Below the pieces are notes generated by a model. The model was not told where the DNA came from, searched no databases, and saw only the letters and a list, made by a program, of their open reading frames with translations. A stretch of DNA of 64,000 bases from Martinezella hainanensis (GTDB taxonomy: Bacteria; Pseudomonadota; Alphaproteobacteria; Rhizobiales; Rhizobiaceae), in assembly GCF_900094555.1 (NCBI RefSeq), contig NZ_FMAC01000013.1, positions 1 through 64,000 of the forward strand. Reading direction: 5' to 3'. Below, piece by piece: positions 26,870-35,480 of this stretch; positions within the stretch are counted from its first letter, which is position 1, and each line of letters opens with the position of its first letter. The translations under genes and the position numbers were made by a program.

Positions 26870-26957
26870 CGGTGAATTATCGTAAACATGAGCCACGGCG
26901 ATGTGACAAGCCCCGGAAAAGCCTCAACGGGTGGAAAATTTCAGCGATATTGATTTT

Positions 26958-26965
26958 TTTCGAAA
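26958..26965. promoter_or_regulatory. TTTCGAAA site before the GntR gene
   Basis: TTTCGAAA inside a T/A-rich tract, about 66 bases upstream of the GntR start and about 110 bases upstream of the FAH gene. Its position suits autoregulation and control of the divergent genes. Confidence 0.5.
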
Positions 26966-27030
26966 TTTTTTATATCTGAGGAGAATGACCTGCACGTGCA
27001 CCGTGCGGGAGAGCTGATCGGGAGAGCCTG

Positions 27031-27762
27031 GTGGAAGATCGGAAGGCAGGTAGCGAGACGCGCGCCGGCGACGTGCTGCAACGCATGCGGCTGGACATTA
27101 TCAACTGTGTGTTGAAGCCGGGAGAGAAGCTGCGCTTCGAAACCCTGCGCACTATGTACGCCGTCAGTTTTTCCACCCTGCGGGAGGCGTTATCGCGACT
27201 TGCTGCGGAAAATCTCGTTATTGCCGAAGGACAGCGTGGCTTTGTGGTCGCGCCAGTTTCCATCGCTGATCTTAATGATCTGACGAACGTCCGCGTTCTG
27301 ATCGAGCGCGAAGCGCTTTCAAAATCCATCCGCTGCGGTGACGACCGCTGGGAAGGCAACATTCTCGCGACCTACCATCGGATGGATAAGCTGCAGCAAC
27401 GGCTGGGGCGCGAATACTACCTCTCCGAGGAATGGAGTGCCGTACATGGCGAGTTTCATTATGCGCTGGTTTCGGCGTGTACATCGCCTGTGCTGCTGGA
27501 GATAAGAAGCAAGCTTTTCGAGCGCGCGCATCGTTACCGGCGAATGTCCTCGCAATTCAGACCCTATTGGCGTGAGAAAGGGGCTGAGCACAAAATGATC
27601 GTCGACGCAGCACTCGATCGCGACGAGGAAAACGCCCTCAGGCTGATTGAAGAGCACATTCGCGAGACAAGCGAAAACGTCATCGAACATGCCGGGCACC
27701 TGTTCCCCGACCTGAAGCCTGTTGCGCCCAAAAGGCGAAGGTCGCTTTCTGCCGCCGAATGA
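27031..27762 (+). CDS. GntR family transcriptional regulator (FCD type)
   Basis: A 243-residue regulator: winged-helix DNA-binding domain at residues 12-75 (DVLQRMRLDIINCVLKPGEKLRF and VSFSTLREALSRLAAENLV) and a helical FCD effector-binding domain at 85-225, with the metal-binding pattern expected for FadR-C type proteins (HGEFHYALVSAC and EHKMIVDAALDRDEENALRLIEEHI). A GTG start with GGAGAG 5 bases upstream is used. It lies between the leftward ring-cleavage operon and the rightward alcohol dehydrogenase, with TTTCGAAA palindromes on both sides, so it is probably a local repressor responding to a pathway acid. Confidence 0.9.
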   Translation: MEDRKAGSETRAGDVLQRMRLDIINCVLKPGEKLRFETLRTMYAVSFSTLREALSRLAAENLVIAEGQRGFVVAPVSIADLNDLTNVRVLIEREALSKSIRCGDDRWEGNILATYHRMDKLQQRLGREYYLSEEWSAVHGEFHYALVSACTSPVLLEIRSKLFERAHRYRRMSSQFRPYWREKGAEHKMIVDAALDRDEENALRLIEEHIRETSENVIEHAGHLFPDLKPVAPKRRRSLSAAE

Positions 27763-27901
27763 AGGCGACGCCCGATGATCTTGCATGAACTTTGATTTGA
27801 CTTGCGGAATTGCCGCGGGATGCCGTGTTGCGAGCAACCCGTGGGAACGCTGCGCATTGGAGAGTAATGTCCGAGATATTTTGTTTTTACGAAATCAGTT
27901 G

Positions 27902-27915
27902 AAATTTCGAAATTT
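27902..27915. promoter_or_regulatory. AAATTTCGAAATTT palindrome before the alcohol dehydrogenase
   Basis: A perfect 14-base palindrome 67 bases upstream of the alcohol dehydrogenase start, the best copy of the TTTCGAAA core. A looser copy (TTTTTACGAAAT, 27884-27895) lies just upstream. It is a likely GntR operator. Confidence 0.58.
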
Positions 27916-27981
27916 TCCGATTACGACTTTTCTCAGGTGGAGGAACGCCCCGGCCTGCGGGGCGATGCTGAGGAGGAACTG

Positions 27982-29097
27982 ATGACAATTGCCCAAACCA
28001 TGACCGCTGCCCGCATGCATACCATTGGCGGGGAAATGAAGATCGAGAAACTGCCAATGCCGACTCCGGGCGACATGGATGTCCTCGTCCGTGTGAAGGC
28101 CTGCGGTATCGTACCGAATTTGCACAACATACTCGCCAACTGGCCGACGTGGTTCCCGCACATGCCGCAACCGCCGCTTCCCGCTGTCTTCGGCCTCGAT
28201 CCGGCAGGAGAAATTGCCGGGGTCGGCAAGCAGGTCCATGGCCTAAAAGTAGGAGACCGGGTTTACGTCAATCCCGGCCGCAGCTGCGGTTCGTGCCGCC
28301 ATTGCCGTCGCGGCGACTCGATTTCTTGCAAACACTATGCGTTCCAGGGTTATTTCGGCTTCTCCGAACACGCCATGCAGACCTTTGCCGACTATCCGAT
28401 CGGCGGCCTTAGCGAATTCATGGTCGCTCCGGCCTCCGCGATCGTAAAGATCCCCAACAATATGGACTATGGTCAGGCCGCCCGCCTCGGCTATCTCGGT
28501 ACGGCCTATTCTGCATTGAAGAAGGTAAACGCCGGCCCGGGTGACGCGATTCTGGTCAATGGCGGCACGGGTACGCTCGGTATCGGCGCGGTTATTTTCG
28601 GCCTTGCCTTGAATGTGAAGAAGCTCCTCATTACCGCCCGCAATAAGACGCTGCTTGAGGAAATCAAGTCTCTTGCACCGAACCGTATCGAAATTTTCTC
28701 GATTGAGGATGGCGGGGTCGCCGACTGGGTGATGGCGCAGACCGATGGTGAAGGTGTTGACGCGTTCCTCGATTGCAATGGTCCGGGTGCCGGGCATGAT
28801 ACTTTCCGCCAAGGCCTGCTCAGCATGCGACGCGGCGGCATTGCAGTCGACATCGGCGCGATTGCCGGCCCGGTCGAAATCGACGTACACCGACTGATGG
28901 ACCGCAACCAACGACTATACGGTTCCGCTTGGCTAACCACTGCGGAAGGCCAGGAGATGGCGGATATGGTGGCAGCTGGCATTGTTGACCTGTCGATCTT
29001 CGAAACGAAAAGCTTCCCACTTGCGGACGTCAACGGCGCCATCTCCGGTATCGAGCAACGCCACGGCGGTTTTTCGAACTACGTTATCTGCCCCTGA
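27982..29097 (+). CDS. Zinc-dependent alcohol dehydrogenase (MDR family)
   Basis: A 371-residue medium-chain dehydrogenase. It has the structural zinc cysteine cluster in GRSCGSCRHCRRGDSISC and the nucleotide-binding NGGTGTLGIGAVIFG near residue 195. The usual catalytic CxH region is altered (ACGIVPNLHN), with Cys kept and the following residues unusual, so substrate handling may differ from ordinary alcohol dehydrogenases. The ATG at 27982 follows GAGGAGGAACTG; the longer frame from 27937 lacks such a site. It is co-directional with the cupin gene and likely oxidises an alcohol made in the pathway. Confidence 0.85.
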   Translation: MTIAQTMTAARMHTIGGEMKIEKLPMPTPGDMDVLVRVKACGIVPNLHNILANWPTWFPHMPQPPLPAVFGLDPAGEIAGVGKQVHGLKVGDRVYVNPGRSCGSCRHCRRGDSISCKHYAFQGYFGFSEHAMQTFADYPIGGLSEFMVAPASAIVKIPNNMDYGQAARLGYLGTAYSALKKVNAGPGDAILVNGGTGTLGIGAVIFGLALNVKKLLITARNKTLLEEIKSLAPNRIEIFSIEDGGVADWVMAQTDGEGVDAFLDCNGPGAGHDTFRQGLLSMRRGGIAVDIGAIAGPVEIDVHRLMDRNQRLYGSAWLTTAEGQEMADMVAAGIVDLSIFETKSFPLADVNGAISGIEQRHGGFSNYVICP

Positions 29098-29168
29098 TGG
29101 CTTTTGCGGGTTTCTCCTTGCCAGACGGGGAGCCCACCGTTTCACCAGTTCGTTATTGGGAGGATATT

Positions 29169-29705
29169 ATGACGTTCAGACGTGTCGTTACGGCCAAAAA
29201 TGCATCCGGAAAATCCGTGGTCGTCAGCGATGGCGCATCACCGCGCGAAATGGCGCTCAAACACACGCCCGGTTTCGTTTCGGCGCCCATGTGGACGGTG
29301 GCCACGACGCCCTCTCTGCCCTATGATGGCAAAGATCCCATGGAGGAAAGCGGCACGCTCCTTCATCCGTCTGCGGGTTCCTCGACATTCTTCCTGATCA
29401 CCTTCCCACCGGACGCCGTAATGATGTCCCCGGATTTCCGGCCGGAGCTTGCGGGGCCGGAACATGCTGTCGCGGCTCCTGGTATCATCGAGCATTTCGA
29501 GATGGAGAATCCGGGCATGCACACCACGCCGACCCTCGACTATGGCGTTGTCATCAGCGGGACGATCACGCTCGAACTCGACGACGGTGTGACGGTAGAG
29601 CTGAAGCCGGGCGATACCTTCGTCCAACATGGCGCCCGCCACGCCTGGCGCAATCCGACCGGCGAGCCGGCGACGATCGCCGTTGTGCTTGTCGGCGCCA
29701 AGTAA
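29169..29705 (+). CDS. Cupin domain protein
   Basis: A 178-residue protein with a C-terminal cupin barrel (LDYGVVISGTITLELDDG, ELKPGDTFVQHGARHAWRNPTGEPATI), containing the second cupin motif GDxxxxHGxxHxWRN with histidines that could bind metal. The N-terminal half is less typical and has no clear domain. The start at 29169 follows GGGAGG. Proteins of this type are often annotated as cupin enzymes or sensors of small acids in aromatic pathways. It lies 71 bases after the alcohol dehydrogenase gene and is followed by a strong terminator. Confidence 0.82.
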   Translation: MTFRRVVTAKNASGKSVVVSDGASPREMALKHTPGFVSAPMWTVATTPSLPYDGKDPMEESGTLLHPSAGSSTFFLITFPPDAVMMSPDFRPELAGPEHAVAAPGIIEHFEMENPGMHTTPTLDYGVVISGTITLELDDGVTVELKPGDTFVQHGARHAWRNPTGEPATIAVVLVGAK

Positions 29706-29725
29706 GAGCAATTTGCCCAAGACTG

Positions 29726-29755
29726 CGAAGGCGCCGGGAGTTCCCGGCGCCTTCG
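29726..29755. terminator. Bidirectional terminator between cupin and LysR genes
   Basis: A 13-bp perfect GC-rich stem (CGAAGGCGCCGGG with its complement) and four-base loop, followed by TGTTT. It sits between the converging cupin and LysR genes and can serve both. Confidence 0.8.
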
Positions 29756-29759
29756 TGTT

Positions 29760-30704
29760 TCAGGAACGCGCCGTTTGCTCGGGCGCCTCCGATCTTGCGA
29801 CATCTGCGAGAAGCTGGCGGCCCCAACGATGGAGTCCCGAACGGTGGGTCCGTTCCGTCCAATACATGTCGATCTCGATCGGGATTTGGATGGGGAAGCG
29901 GCGTACCGTCAACCGCCCCGCATAGGTGGTGGCCAGACGGTTCGGAATGGTCGCGACGAGATCGGTTCCGGCTATCATCAGCTCCAGACTATCATGGCTC
30001 GGAAGCGTGAGCTGCGGCTTCAGCACAATGTCGCGCTCGCGTAAGGCGCTGAAGTAGAGCGCTTGCCATTGGCCGTTATGCGTGACCGCCACATGAGTCG
30101 CGTCGCGAAAGCGCTCCAGCGTCATCTCTCCCTCGGCTAGCGGGTTGCAGGGATCCATGACGCAGGAATAGTGATCCGAAAAAATGTGCCGGCGAAAATA
30201 GCCTTCCCCTAGGATGCGGACGGGGCCGAGCACGATATCGGCGATATTCTCCTTGAGCTGCTGCTTGCCGTTAACCGCCGATTCCAGAATGTTGACGACG
30301 ACATTTGGTGCAAGTCGACGCATGGCCTCGATGAAGGCCGGCATCAGCAGGAAACGCTCATGGTGGTTACACGAAAGTGTCATCACGCCCTCCGCTGTCG
30401 CCGGATCAAATTCCGCCGGAACGGCGATCGCCAGCATGCGGTTGACCACCTCGCGCGCATGGCTGACGAGATCTCGGCACTTGTCTGTCTCCGTGATGTG
30501 GTTGCCCTGGCGAACGAACAGTGGATCTCCGAATGCGCGTCTTAGACGGTCGATCGTATAGCTGACCGTTGACTGGCTGACGTCCATCTGAATGGCGGCG
30601 GCCGAGAAGGAACCGGCGTCATGAACGGTCACCAGCAATTGCATCGATCTAAGATCGATCTGCGCCAGATCTTCTGGAATCACAGGATGCCTCCAGGTCA
30701 TCAA
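29760..30704 (-). CDS. LysR family regulator
   Basis: A 314-residue LysR-type activator or repressor. The N-terminal helix-turn-helix spans residues 18-75 (LLVTVHDAGSFSAAAIQMDVSQSTVSYTIDRL), and the rest is the two-lobed effector-binding domain. It resembles NahR/NodD/LinR-type aromatic sensors in its HHERFLLMPAFIEAMRRLAP region. It is divergent from the P450 gene, with about 107 bases between the starts, which is the classic arrangement for LysR control of the P450-ferredoxin-reductase set. Two adjacent ATG codons (30704, 30701) are possible starts. Confidence 0.9.
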   Translation of the reverse strand: MMTWRHPVIPEDLAQIDLRSMQLLVTVHDAGSFSAAAIQMDVSQSTVSYTIDRLRRAFGDPLFVRQGNHITETDKCRDLVSHAREVVNRMLAIAVPAEFDPATAEGVMTLSCNHHERFLLMPAFIEAMRRLAPNVVVNILESAVNGKQQLKENIADIVLGPVRILGEGYFRRHIFSDHYSCVMDPCNPLAEGEMTLERFRDATHVAVTHNGQWQALYFSALRERDIVLKPQLTLPSHDSLELMIAGTDLVATIPNRLATTYAGRLTVRRFPIQIPIEIDMYWTERTHRSGLHRWGRQLLADVARSEAPEQTARS

Positions 30705-30811
30705 ATTTCTCGATGACCTGTATCGTATCCATCCAATTGGCAGAATGAAAGCTACCGCCTAGCGTCAGTGGGTATCAATTTGCTTGGGAGGGCAAGATGG
30801 GAGGAGAACCA

Positions 30812-32008
30812 ATGTCGGTCGCACAGACATCTGTTGCCCCGCCGGTCATTTCCGATGTGACCTTCGCTGAACTTCTGACTGATCCTTACCCGACATTCAA
30901 ACGCGCGCGCGACATGGCTGCGGTGGTCCGCATCGAGGCAGCGAATATCCTCGTTGCCACCCGCTATGAGGACATTATGGCGATGGAGCGCGATCCGGAA
31001 CTCTTTTCGTCCGAAAATCCACAGTCGCTGGTGAACAAGGTTATGGGCCACACCATGATGCGCAAGGATGGCGAAGCCCATGCCCGCGAGCGCAAGGCGC
31101 TAGAGCCGGCGCTGCGCCCCGGCGCGGTCAAATCCTGTTGGGGTCCGAAGCTCGAAATCATCTTCGACGAGATCGTGTCCGATTTCGAAAAGGACGGCGA
31201 GGCAGACCTCTTCAATGCGCTGGCTGCGCCCATGGCCGGGCGTGCACTTGCCGAGGTACTGGGCTTTTTCGGCGTCGATTGGCAGACAATGGCGCTTTGG
31301 TCACAGTCACTGATCGACGGCGCCGGCAACTATTCCGGCGATCCGGAGATTGCACGCAAGGCGGCGGAAGCGGCGAAGGGTGTCGAGGATGCCATTAACC
31401 GCGCCCTGCCGCATCATCGTCAAAATCCGAACACATCGGTCCTCTCCTCGATGCTCCATGCGGAAGACCCGCACACGATCGAGCAGATTTATGCCAATAT
31501 AAAGGTGGCGGTCGGCGGCGGACTCAACGAGCCGCGCGACTCCATACTGACCATGGTGCTTGGCCTGCTCGAAAACCTCGATCAGTTGGAAAGGATCAAG
31601 TCCGACCCGAACCTATGGCCGACGGCTTTCGAGGAGTCCGTCCGCTGGATTTCGCCGATCGGCATGTATCCCCGCCGAGTTACACGCGACGTCGTTTTTT
31701 CCGGTGTCCAATTGCGCGCCGGCGATCAGGTGGGACTTTGCGTTGGCGCTGCTAACCGAGACGATAGTCGTTTCGCCGATCCCGATCGTTTCGACGTCTT
31801 TCGTGAAAAGAAATCCCACCTCGCCTTCGGAGCGGGGGCGCATTTCTGCGCCGGCACTTGGGTCGCCCGCCATATGGTCGGTCGCCTCGTCGTGCCGCGC
31901 CTTTTCGAGCGGCTGAAGAATTTGCGCCTGAAGGACACCGAAGCACCTCGAATTCAGGGTTGGGTCTTCCGCGGCCCGGTTAATTTGTCGGTGATCTGGG
32001 ACGCGTGA
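30812..32008 (+). CDS. Cytochrome P450 monooxygenase
   Basis: A 398-residue soluble bacterial P450. The haem-binding loop HLAFGAGAHFCAG places the cysteine ligand at residue 346, and the ExxR motif is in FEESVRWI. The I-helix reads AVGGGLNEPRDSI, so the usual Asp/Glu-Thr pair is Asn239-Glu240, an atypical oxygen-activation site. The start at 30812 follows GGAGGAGAACC; an in-frame ATG at 30797 is the alternative. It is followed directly by a 2Fe-2S ferredoxin and a ferredoxin reductase, a complete three-component class I system. The likely role is hydroxylation or demethylation of an aromatic or terpenoid compound that enters the ring-cleavage pathway. Confidence 0.92.
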   Translation: MSVAQTSVAPPVISDVTFAELLTDPYPTFKRARDMAAVVRIEAANILVATRYEDIMAMERDPELFSSENPQSLVNKVMGHTMMRKDGEAHARERKALEPALRPGAVKSCWGPKLEIIFDEIVSDFEKDGEADLFNALAAPMAGRALAEVLGFFGVDWQTMALWSQSLIDGAGNYSGDPEIARKAAEAAKGVEDAINRALPHHRQNPNTSVLSSMLHAEDPHTIEQIYANIKVAVGGGLNEPRDSILTMVLGLLENLDQLERIKSDPNLWPTAFEESVRWISPIGMYPRRVTRDVVFSGVQLRAGDQVGLCVGAANRDDSRFADPDRFDVFREKKSHLAFGAGAHFCAGTWVARHMVGRLVVPRLFERLKNLRLKDTEAPRIQGWVFRGPVNLSVIWDA

Positions 32009-32035
32009 AGCCAAAATCATCGGAGGAGAACAAAA

Positions 32036-32356
32036 ATGACCGAGATCACATTCATTCTTCCTAACGGAGGGCAAAAAGCCTGCACCGCCAGCGAGGGCCT
32101 CAGTCTCATGGAAGTAGCTCTGCAGAATTCGGTGCCGGGCATCGTTGCGGAATGCAATGGCGCGGCCGCCTGCGGCACGTGCCACGTGATCGTCGACGAT
32201 ACCCTGAGCGACATCCTCGATCCGATCAGCGATCATGAGAACGACATGCTTGACTTTACCAACGCGCCGCGGGAGCCGGGCAGCCGGCTGAGTTGCCAGA
32301 TCCGGATTGACGGGCGTCTCAACGGCGCGGTCATCCGCGTTGCATCGGAGATGTAA
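32036..32356 (+). CDS. 2Fe-2S ferredoxin (adrenodoxin/putidaredoxin type)
   Basis: A 106-residue ferredoxin. The cluster cysteines follow the expected CX5CX2C pattern in ECNGAAACGTCHV, with the fourth in RLSCQIR. It carries single electrons from the reductase encoded next to the P450 encoded just before. GGAGGAG precedes its ATG, and it lies 27 bases after the P450 stop. Confidence 0.94.
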   Translation: MTEITFILPNGGQKACTASEGLSLMEVALQNSVPGIVAECNGAAACGTCHVIVDDTLSDILDPISDHENDMLDFTNAPREPGSRLSCQIRIDGRLNGAVIRVASEM

Positions 32357-32359
32357 ACC

Positions 32360-33508
32360 ATGGCGGAGCGGGTAGTGATTGTCGGTGCTGGGCAAGCGGG
32401 TTTCGCCGCAGCAGCGAAGCTTCGTCAGCTCGGGTTCAAAGGCTCGATCACGATGTTCGGCAACGAGGGCATCATGCCCTATCAGCGGCCACCGCTCAGT
32501 AAGGCCTATCTGCTTGGGAAGCTTGAAGCCGACCGTCTTTCGTTTCGCAATGAAGCCTTTTTCGCAGACCAGAACATCAAGATCCTCAACGACGAACCGG
32601 TTCTAAAAATCGATCGGGTTAACCGACAGGTCGTCACCGCCAATGATTGCTTGCCCTATGACAACCTCATTCTGGCAACCGGCGCCGAACCAATCCGTTT
32701 GCCGGCCCGGATGAGCGAGAGCGTCGGCAACATTTTCTACCTGCGCAACAGGGCAGATGCGGATCGTCTTGGCGCGATCATGAAGCCGGGCGTCCGGCTG
32801 TTGGTGGTCGGTGGCGGCTATATCGGCCTCGAAGTGGCCGCCGCCGCGCGACAGGCTGGTGCCGACGTCACGCTCGTTGAAATGTCTCCAAGGATATTAA
32901 GTCGGGTAGCCGCCGAACCGACCGCCGACTATTTCCGAACGCTACATGCCTCCGAAGGGGTCAATATCCATGAAGGCGTCGGTCTTCGTGACCTGAAGTC
33001 GGAAGGTGCAGCGATCAAGGCTGTTCTCGACAATGGATCTTCCTTGATCATCGATGGGGTCGTGGCCGGTATCGGCGTGCGCCCGAACACCGAACTAGCA
33101 GAAGCGGCCGGCTTGAAAGTTGACGGCGGGATCGTCGTTGATGAATTCGGCTGCACAACCGATCCCCTGATTTGGGCGGCCGGAGACTGCGCCTCCTTTA
33201 TCCATAACGGCGAAATGGTCCGTATCGAATCCGTGCCCCATGCAATCGATCAGGCGGAGCACGTGGCGCGCAACATTCTCGGTGAAGCCAAGCCGTATCA
33301 CCCGCGTCCCTGGTTCTGGTCGGATCAATACCAGACGAAACTGCAGATTGCAGGCTTCAATCGCGGTTATGATCGCGCGGAGATAGGGGCGAGCGCCCAC
33401 GAAGGCGGACTGAAGGTTTCTTACTTCAAGGAAAACGCGCTGATTGCCGTTGACTGCATCAACGATGCGCGCGGCTTCATGATGGCAAAGCGCGAGCTCG
33501 GCGTTTGA
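32360..33508 (+). CDS. NAD(P)H ferredoxin reductase (FAD type)
   Basis: A 382-residue flavoprotein of the putidaredoxin-reductase family. It has the FAD-binding VIVGAGQAGFAAAAKLRQLG at residues 5-24, the NAD-binding LLVVGGGYIGLEVAAAARQAG near 150, the second FAD site IWAAGDCASFI and a C-terminal reductase domain (YQTKLQIAGFN). It starts three bases after the ferredoxin stop, so the trio is one operon delivering electrons from NAD(P)H to the P450. Confidence 0.94.
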   Translation: MAERVVIVGAGQAGFAAAAKLRQLGFKGSITMFGNEGIMPYQRPPLSKAYLLGKLEADRLSFRNEAFFADQNIKILNDEPVLKIDRVNRQVVTANDCLPYDNLILATGAEPIRLPARMSESVGNIFYLRNRADADRLGAIMKPGVRLLVVGGGYIGLEVAAAARQAGADVTLVEMSPRILSRVAAEPTADYFRTLHASEGVNIHEGVGLRDLKSEGAAIKAVLDNGSSLIIDGVVAGIGVRPNTELAEAAGLKVDGGIVVDEFGCTTDPLIWAAGDCASFIHNGEMVRIESVPHAIDQAEHVARNILGEAKPYHPRPWFWSDQYQTKLQIAGFNRGYDRAEIGASAHEGGLKVSYFKENALIAVDCINDARGFMMAKRELGV

Positions 33509-33661
33509 TTTGCGCCGCATCGGCGCGCGTTGCTCTGCAAATCCATCGAAACGCGTTCAATCAATTGAAAAATAAGGTGAGATGAGCCTCTCACCACCCT
33601 CGTTTAGGGTGATCTTAATCCAAGTGTGTCAAGCTGAAACATGGAAACAGGAGTGTTTGGC

Positions 33662-35068
33662 ATGTTTTCGCGTTCAAAGGCAAAAGAAGAGACCGAAACC
33701 TATCGTCGCGCGCAGATTCACGCTGAATTCAGATGCGAAGCGATGGCCGCCAATTGCGGCGTCCCGGTTTTTGAAGCGGTTCTGTCTTCGCCCTCGCTTT
33801 CGGATGTTGCCAACACGTGGTCATGGCCGGAAGATATCGCGCAGCGCTACGGCTTCAGTGCCAACGCCACACCGGATGGTCTTGCCGACAAGATAAAAAA
33901 CGGCAGACTACTCTATCGGAAATTGCAGGAATTCATCGCAAACAAAGATGAATTGCGATTTACGGCCTTCTTCCATTTTCTCTTGCCTGGCGCAGAATCG
34001 AAGAAGTTCCGAATGGCGGCCGGCAAAGCCGTCTCGTCTGAGGGCGTCGTTCATCTCTTCGGAAGTTTATTCGACTTGAGCGCGCCGGTCGAACTCGATG
34101 CCGACGAGCAGAGAATGAATGAAGTTGAGCAGAACGGAATCCTCGGCATGGCGAGGAGCCTTGCCGCTCTCGCTCAGGGGGATCTCGGCCAACGTGTCAC
34201 GGTCGAGTTCCACCCCAAAGCCGCTCGTTTGAAGACAGACCTCAATACCGCGCTCGAAAAACTTGATATGGTCATGCAGGCTGTCACCCTGTCCGGGATG
34301 AACATCCGGCACGGATCCAACGAAATCTCAAGCGCGATCAATGACCTTGCCAGGAGAACCGAAAATAGTGCTGCAACGCTTGAGGAGACCTCCGCAGCGG
34401 TCTCGGAGATCGACATGCGGCTCAGAACGACGGCCGCCTCATCCAAAGAAGTCTCCGGCATCATCGGCCTGGTGCAGGACAAGACGTTCAAGTCCGGTGC
34501 TGTTGCCACCAGGGCGGTCAACGCAATGTCCAAGATCGAGCAATCATCGCGTCAGATCGGTGATATCTTGGGTGTCATTGATAATATTGCCTTCCAGACA
34601 AATCTTCTGGCGCTGAATGCCGGCGTAGAGGCCGCCCGCGCCGGCGATGCCGGCAAGGGCTTTGCCGTCGTGGCGCAGGAGGTTCGTGAATTGGCTCAAC
34701 GGTCTGCGGGAGCCGCTAAGGAAATCAAGGCGCTTATCGCCGAATCCGCAGCACAAGTCGACGAAGGTGTAAGCCTGGTGCAGCAGACCGGTGAGGCTTT
34801 TCGAGCGATTACCGAGGAGTTTACGGGCATTGGCACGTACATAGCTGAAATCACTTCAAATGTCTCGGAACAGTCGCACGGCCTTGCGCAAATCAGTGCG
34901 TCGATCCGTCAGATGGATCTTGTCACACAGCAGAATGCGGCAATGGTCGAGGAATTGAGCGCGGCTAGTACATCGCTTTCAAATGAGGCCCGTTCGCTCT
35001 CCGAAAAGGCAAGCGTATTCAAGGTATCGGATCAACGCGCTTCGGCGGAATCCGCGCAGGCCGCCTAA
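33662..35068 (+). CDS. Soluble methyl-accepting chemotaxis protein with PAS-like sensor
   Basis: A 468-residue chemoreceptor without membrane segments, so it senses an internal signal. Residues 10-145 look like a PAS fold (a PAS_3-like end, RMAAGKAVSSEGVVHLFGSLFDLSA), followed by a HAMP-like linker (GMARSLAALAQGDLGQRVTVEF) and the methyl-accepting coiled coil. The signalling tip is canonical: VIDNIAFQTNLLALNAGVEAARAGDAGKGFAVVAQEVRELAQRS. No CheR-tether pentapeptide is present at the C-terminus. I use the ATG at 33662 because an AGGAG lies about 8 bases before it; 33641 is the alternative. It follows the P450 trio by about 150 bases and could couple chemotaxis to that catabolism, but this is only positional. 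Confidence 0.88.
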   Translation: MFSRSKAKEETETYRRAQIHAEFRCEAMAANCGVPVFEAVLSSPSLSDVANTWSWPEDIAQRYGFSANATPDGLADKIKNGRLLYRKLQEFIANKDELRFTAFFHFLLPGAESKKFRMAAGKAVSSEGVVHLFGSLFDLSAPVELDADEQRMNEVEQNGILGMARSLAALAQGDLGQRVTVEFHPKAARLKTDLNTALEKLDMVMQAVTLSGMNIRHGSNEISSAINDLARRTENSAATLEETSAAVSEIDMRLRTTAASSKEVSGIIGLVQDKTFKSGAVATRAVNAMSKIEQSSRQIGDILGVIDNIAFQTNLLALNAGVEAARAGDAGKGFAVVAQEVRELAQRSAGAAKEIKALIAESAAQVDEGVSLVQQTGEAFRAITEEFTGIGTYIAEITSNVSEQSHGLAQISASIRQMDLVTQQNAAMVEELSAASTSLSNEARSLSEKASVFKVSDQRASAESAQAA

Positions 35069-35480
35069 CGATGGGTCGAGCCGGATTCCGCGGATGCCGA
35101 CCGCTTCTTGAGTTCGGTACACATTCTGTCGCTTAGGTTAGTCGACCTTATGCCTATTGAGGCCTTGCGATATCTCAGTCTTCTGTGAACGTTAGCTATT
35201 CCCTGGCGCTTCGTCTTTAATTCCGATCACGCTGCATTAGGGGACGCCGATTTGCGGATGCGGAGAAAGTGACTGAGCGCAGCAGACCAATTCAAGAAGT
35301 CGGCCAATTTTGAAACCTTTCCGACACGCTTCGGTGGCTGTGAAATAGGGATCTGATTGTCTGATGCTAATCGGATCGCCTGAGAGGCCCAGGCAATTTT
35401 TTCTAGGACCGGGCTCCTCTGTCTTGATGGCGGCAAACGAAGTTATGCCAGGCCTACATCGTGTTTTGCTTTGCGTATGT
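35069..35480. other. Region between convergent chemoreceptor and etfA
   Basis: About 410 bases. Two overlapping minus-strand open frames (up to 86 codons) have no family resemblance or ribosome site and are not called. No clear terminator hairpin was seen. Confidence 0.4.
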
